DNA of 32,631 nt, taken from assembly GCA_012735135.1 (NCBI GenBank), contig JAAYHY010000031.1:1-32631 (forward strand), written 5' to 3'. This DNA comes from Bacillota bacterium (lineage in GTDB: Bacteria > Bacillota > UBA4882 > UBA10575). How positions within the stretch are numbered: the stretch's first letter is position 1; each line of letters begins with the position of its first letter. Both the position numbers and the translations under genes were made by a program. The notes beneath the pieces are model-generated. The model searched no databases, was not told where the DNA came from, and was given only the letters and a program-made list of their open reading frames with translations. Positions 32,511 through 32,631 of this stretch are shown one piece after another.

Positions 32511-32541
32511 GCGTAATCGCCCATGCCGATTACGCTTTTTT
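32511..32541 (+). terminator. Second terminator near the window end
   Basis: GCGTAATCG / CGATTACGC, nine perfect pairs with a seven-base loop, followed by TTTTTT. No gene is recognised between 32429 and this hairpin, so its transcript is unclear. The final 90 bases show nothing. Confidence 0.75.
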
Positions 32542-32631
32542 GTCTGGTTTTTGTTTAGTCATGATGTTTAAAATAAAAAAGTGGAGAGATTAACGGAACT
32601 GTAGAAGGTTTGATTATGAACCAGCGGGCAG

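Noticed and set aside
32427-32516. 29-codon ORF (MTHVNSSARLL...) before the last terminator
   Set aside because: No ribosome site, it overlaps the previous terminator, and the sequence has no recognisable pattern.
1-32631. CRISPR array, prophage or intact insertion sequence
   Set aside because: No regularly spaced repeats, phage structural genes or transposase genes were seen on either strand.

Overview
The window looks chromosomal and comes from a bacterium of the Bacillota that probably has an outer membrane and forms spores. This is inference. Pointing to Bacillota are strong GAGG/GGAGG ribosome sites with many TTG and GTG starts, perfect TTGACA-17-TATAAT promoters, a YlmC/YmxH-type PRC-barrel protein, DUF421 (YetF) and DUF4363 proteins, and a NusG-domain-II protein. 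Pointing to an outer membrane are a 294-residue secreted protein that reads like a beta-barrel and ends in Phe, and a sugar-binding ABC protein with a signal peptide but no lipobox. A lineage such as the Hydrogenispora group would fit, but no ribosomal RNA or marker gene here proves it.

Layout. 177-914: a membrane-anchored lipoprotein. 1121-6365 (minus): a creatininase-family protein, then a MacAB-like export operon (FtsX permease, ATPase, HlyD-type fusion protein). 6602-21053: the centrepiece, a glucan-utilisation locus. 21411-25884: tRNA-His followed by housekeeping genes (GDT1-like transporter, NusG-II protein, methyltransferase, YmxH-like, PHP phosphoesterase, SatD-like HTH protein, M48 protease). 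25908-27443 (minus): guaA. 27604-27757: a promoter-terminator pair with no ORF, a candidate small RNA. 27833-30562 (minus): DUF4363, DUF421, a 5'-truncated DUF421 copy and a Dps-like ferritin. 30888-32364: an AraC/GyrI regulator and a TetR N-terminus fused to an unrelated C-terminus. The window ends in terminators.

The glucan locus has two arms. The plus arm encodes export and capture functions: a porin-like barrel; three secreted or lipid-anchored proteins carrying four copies of one unassigned beta-sandwich-like module; and two PF10091/GH144-like glucanases, one with a C-terminal CBM9-like domain and one a lipoprotein. The minus arm encodes a LacI regulator, a GH94 phosphorylase, a periplasmic sugar-binding protein and two MalFG-type permeases, with no ATPase. 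Four copies of the palindrome TTAACCGGTTAA lie at 6633-6648 (core 6635-6646), 7698-7709, 19964-19975 and 21009-21020. Two of them sit just downstream of perfect consensus promoters, before the porin gene and before lacI. The inferred pathway is surface capture and endo-cleavage of a beta-1,2-glucan, passage through the barrel, ABC uptake, and cytoplasmic phosphorolysis. In effect this is a SusCDEF-like polysaccharide utilisation locus built from different parts.

Oddities: an in-frame TGA at 9884-9886 splits the first glucanase at a position where its paralogue has Ser; a degraded coding remnant lies between the convergent arms; a strong hairpin separates the binding-protein and permease genes; and the TetR chimera keeps tandem palindromic operators in its promoter.
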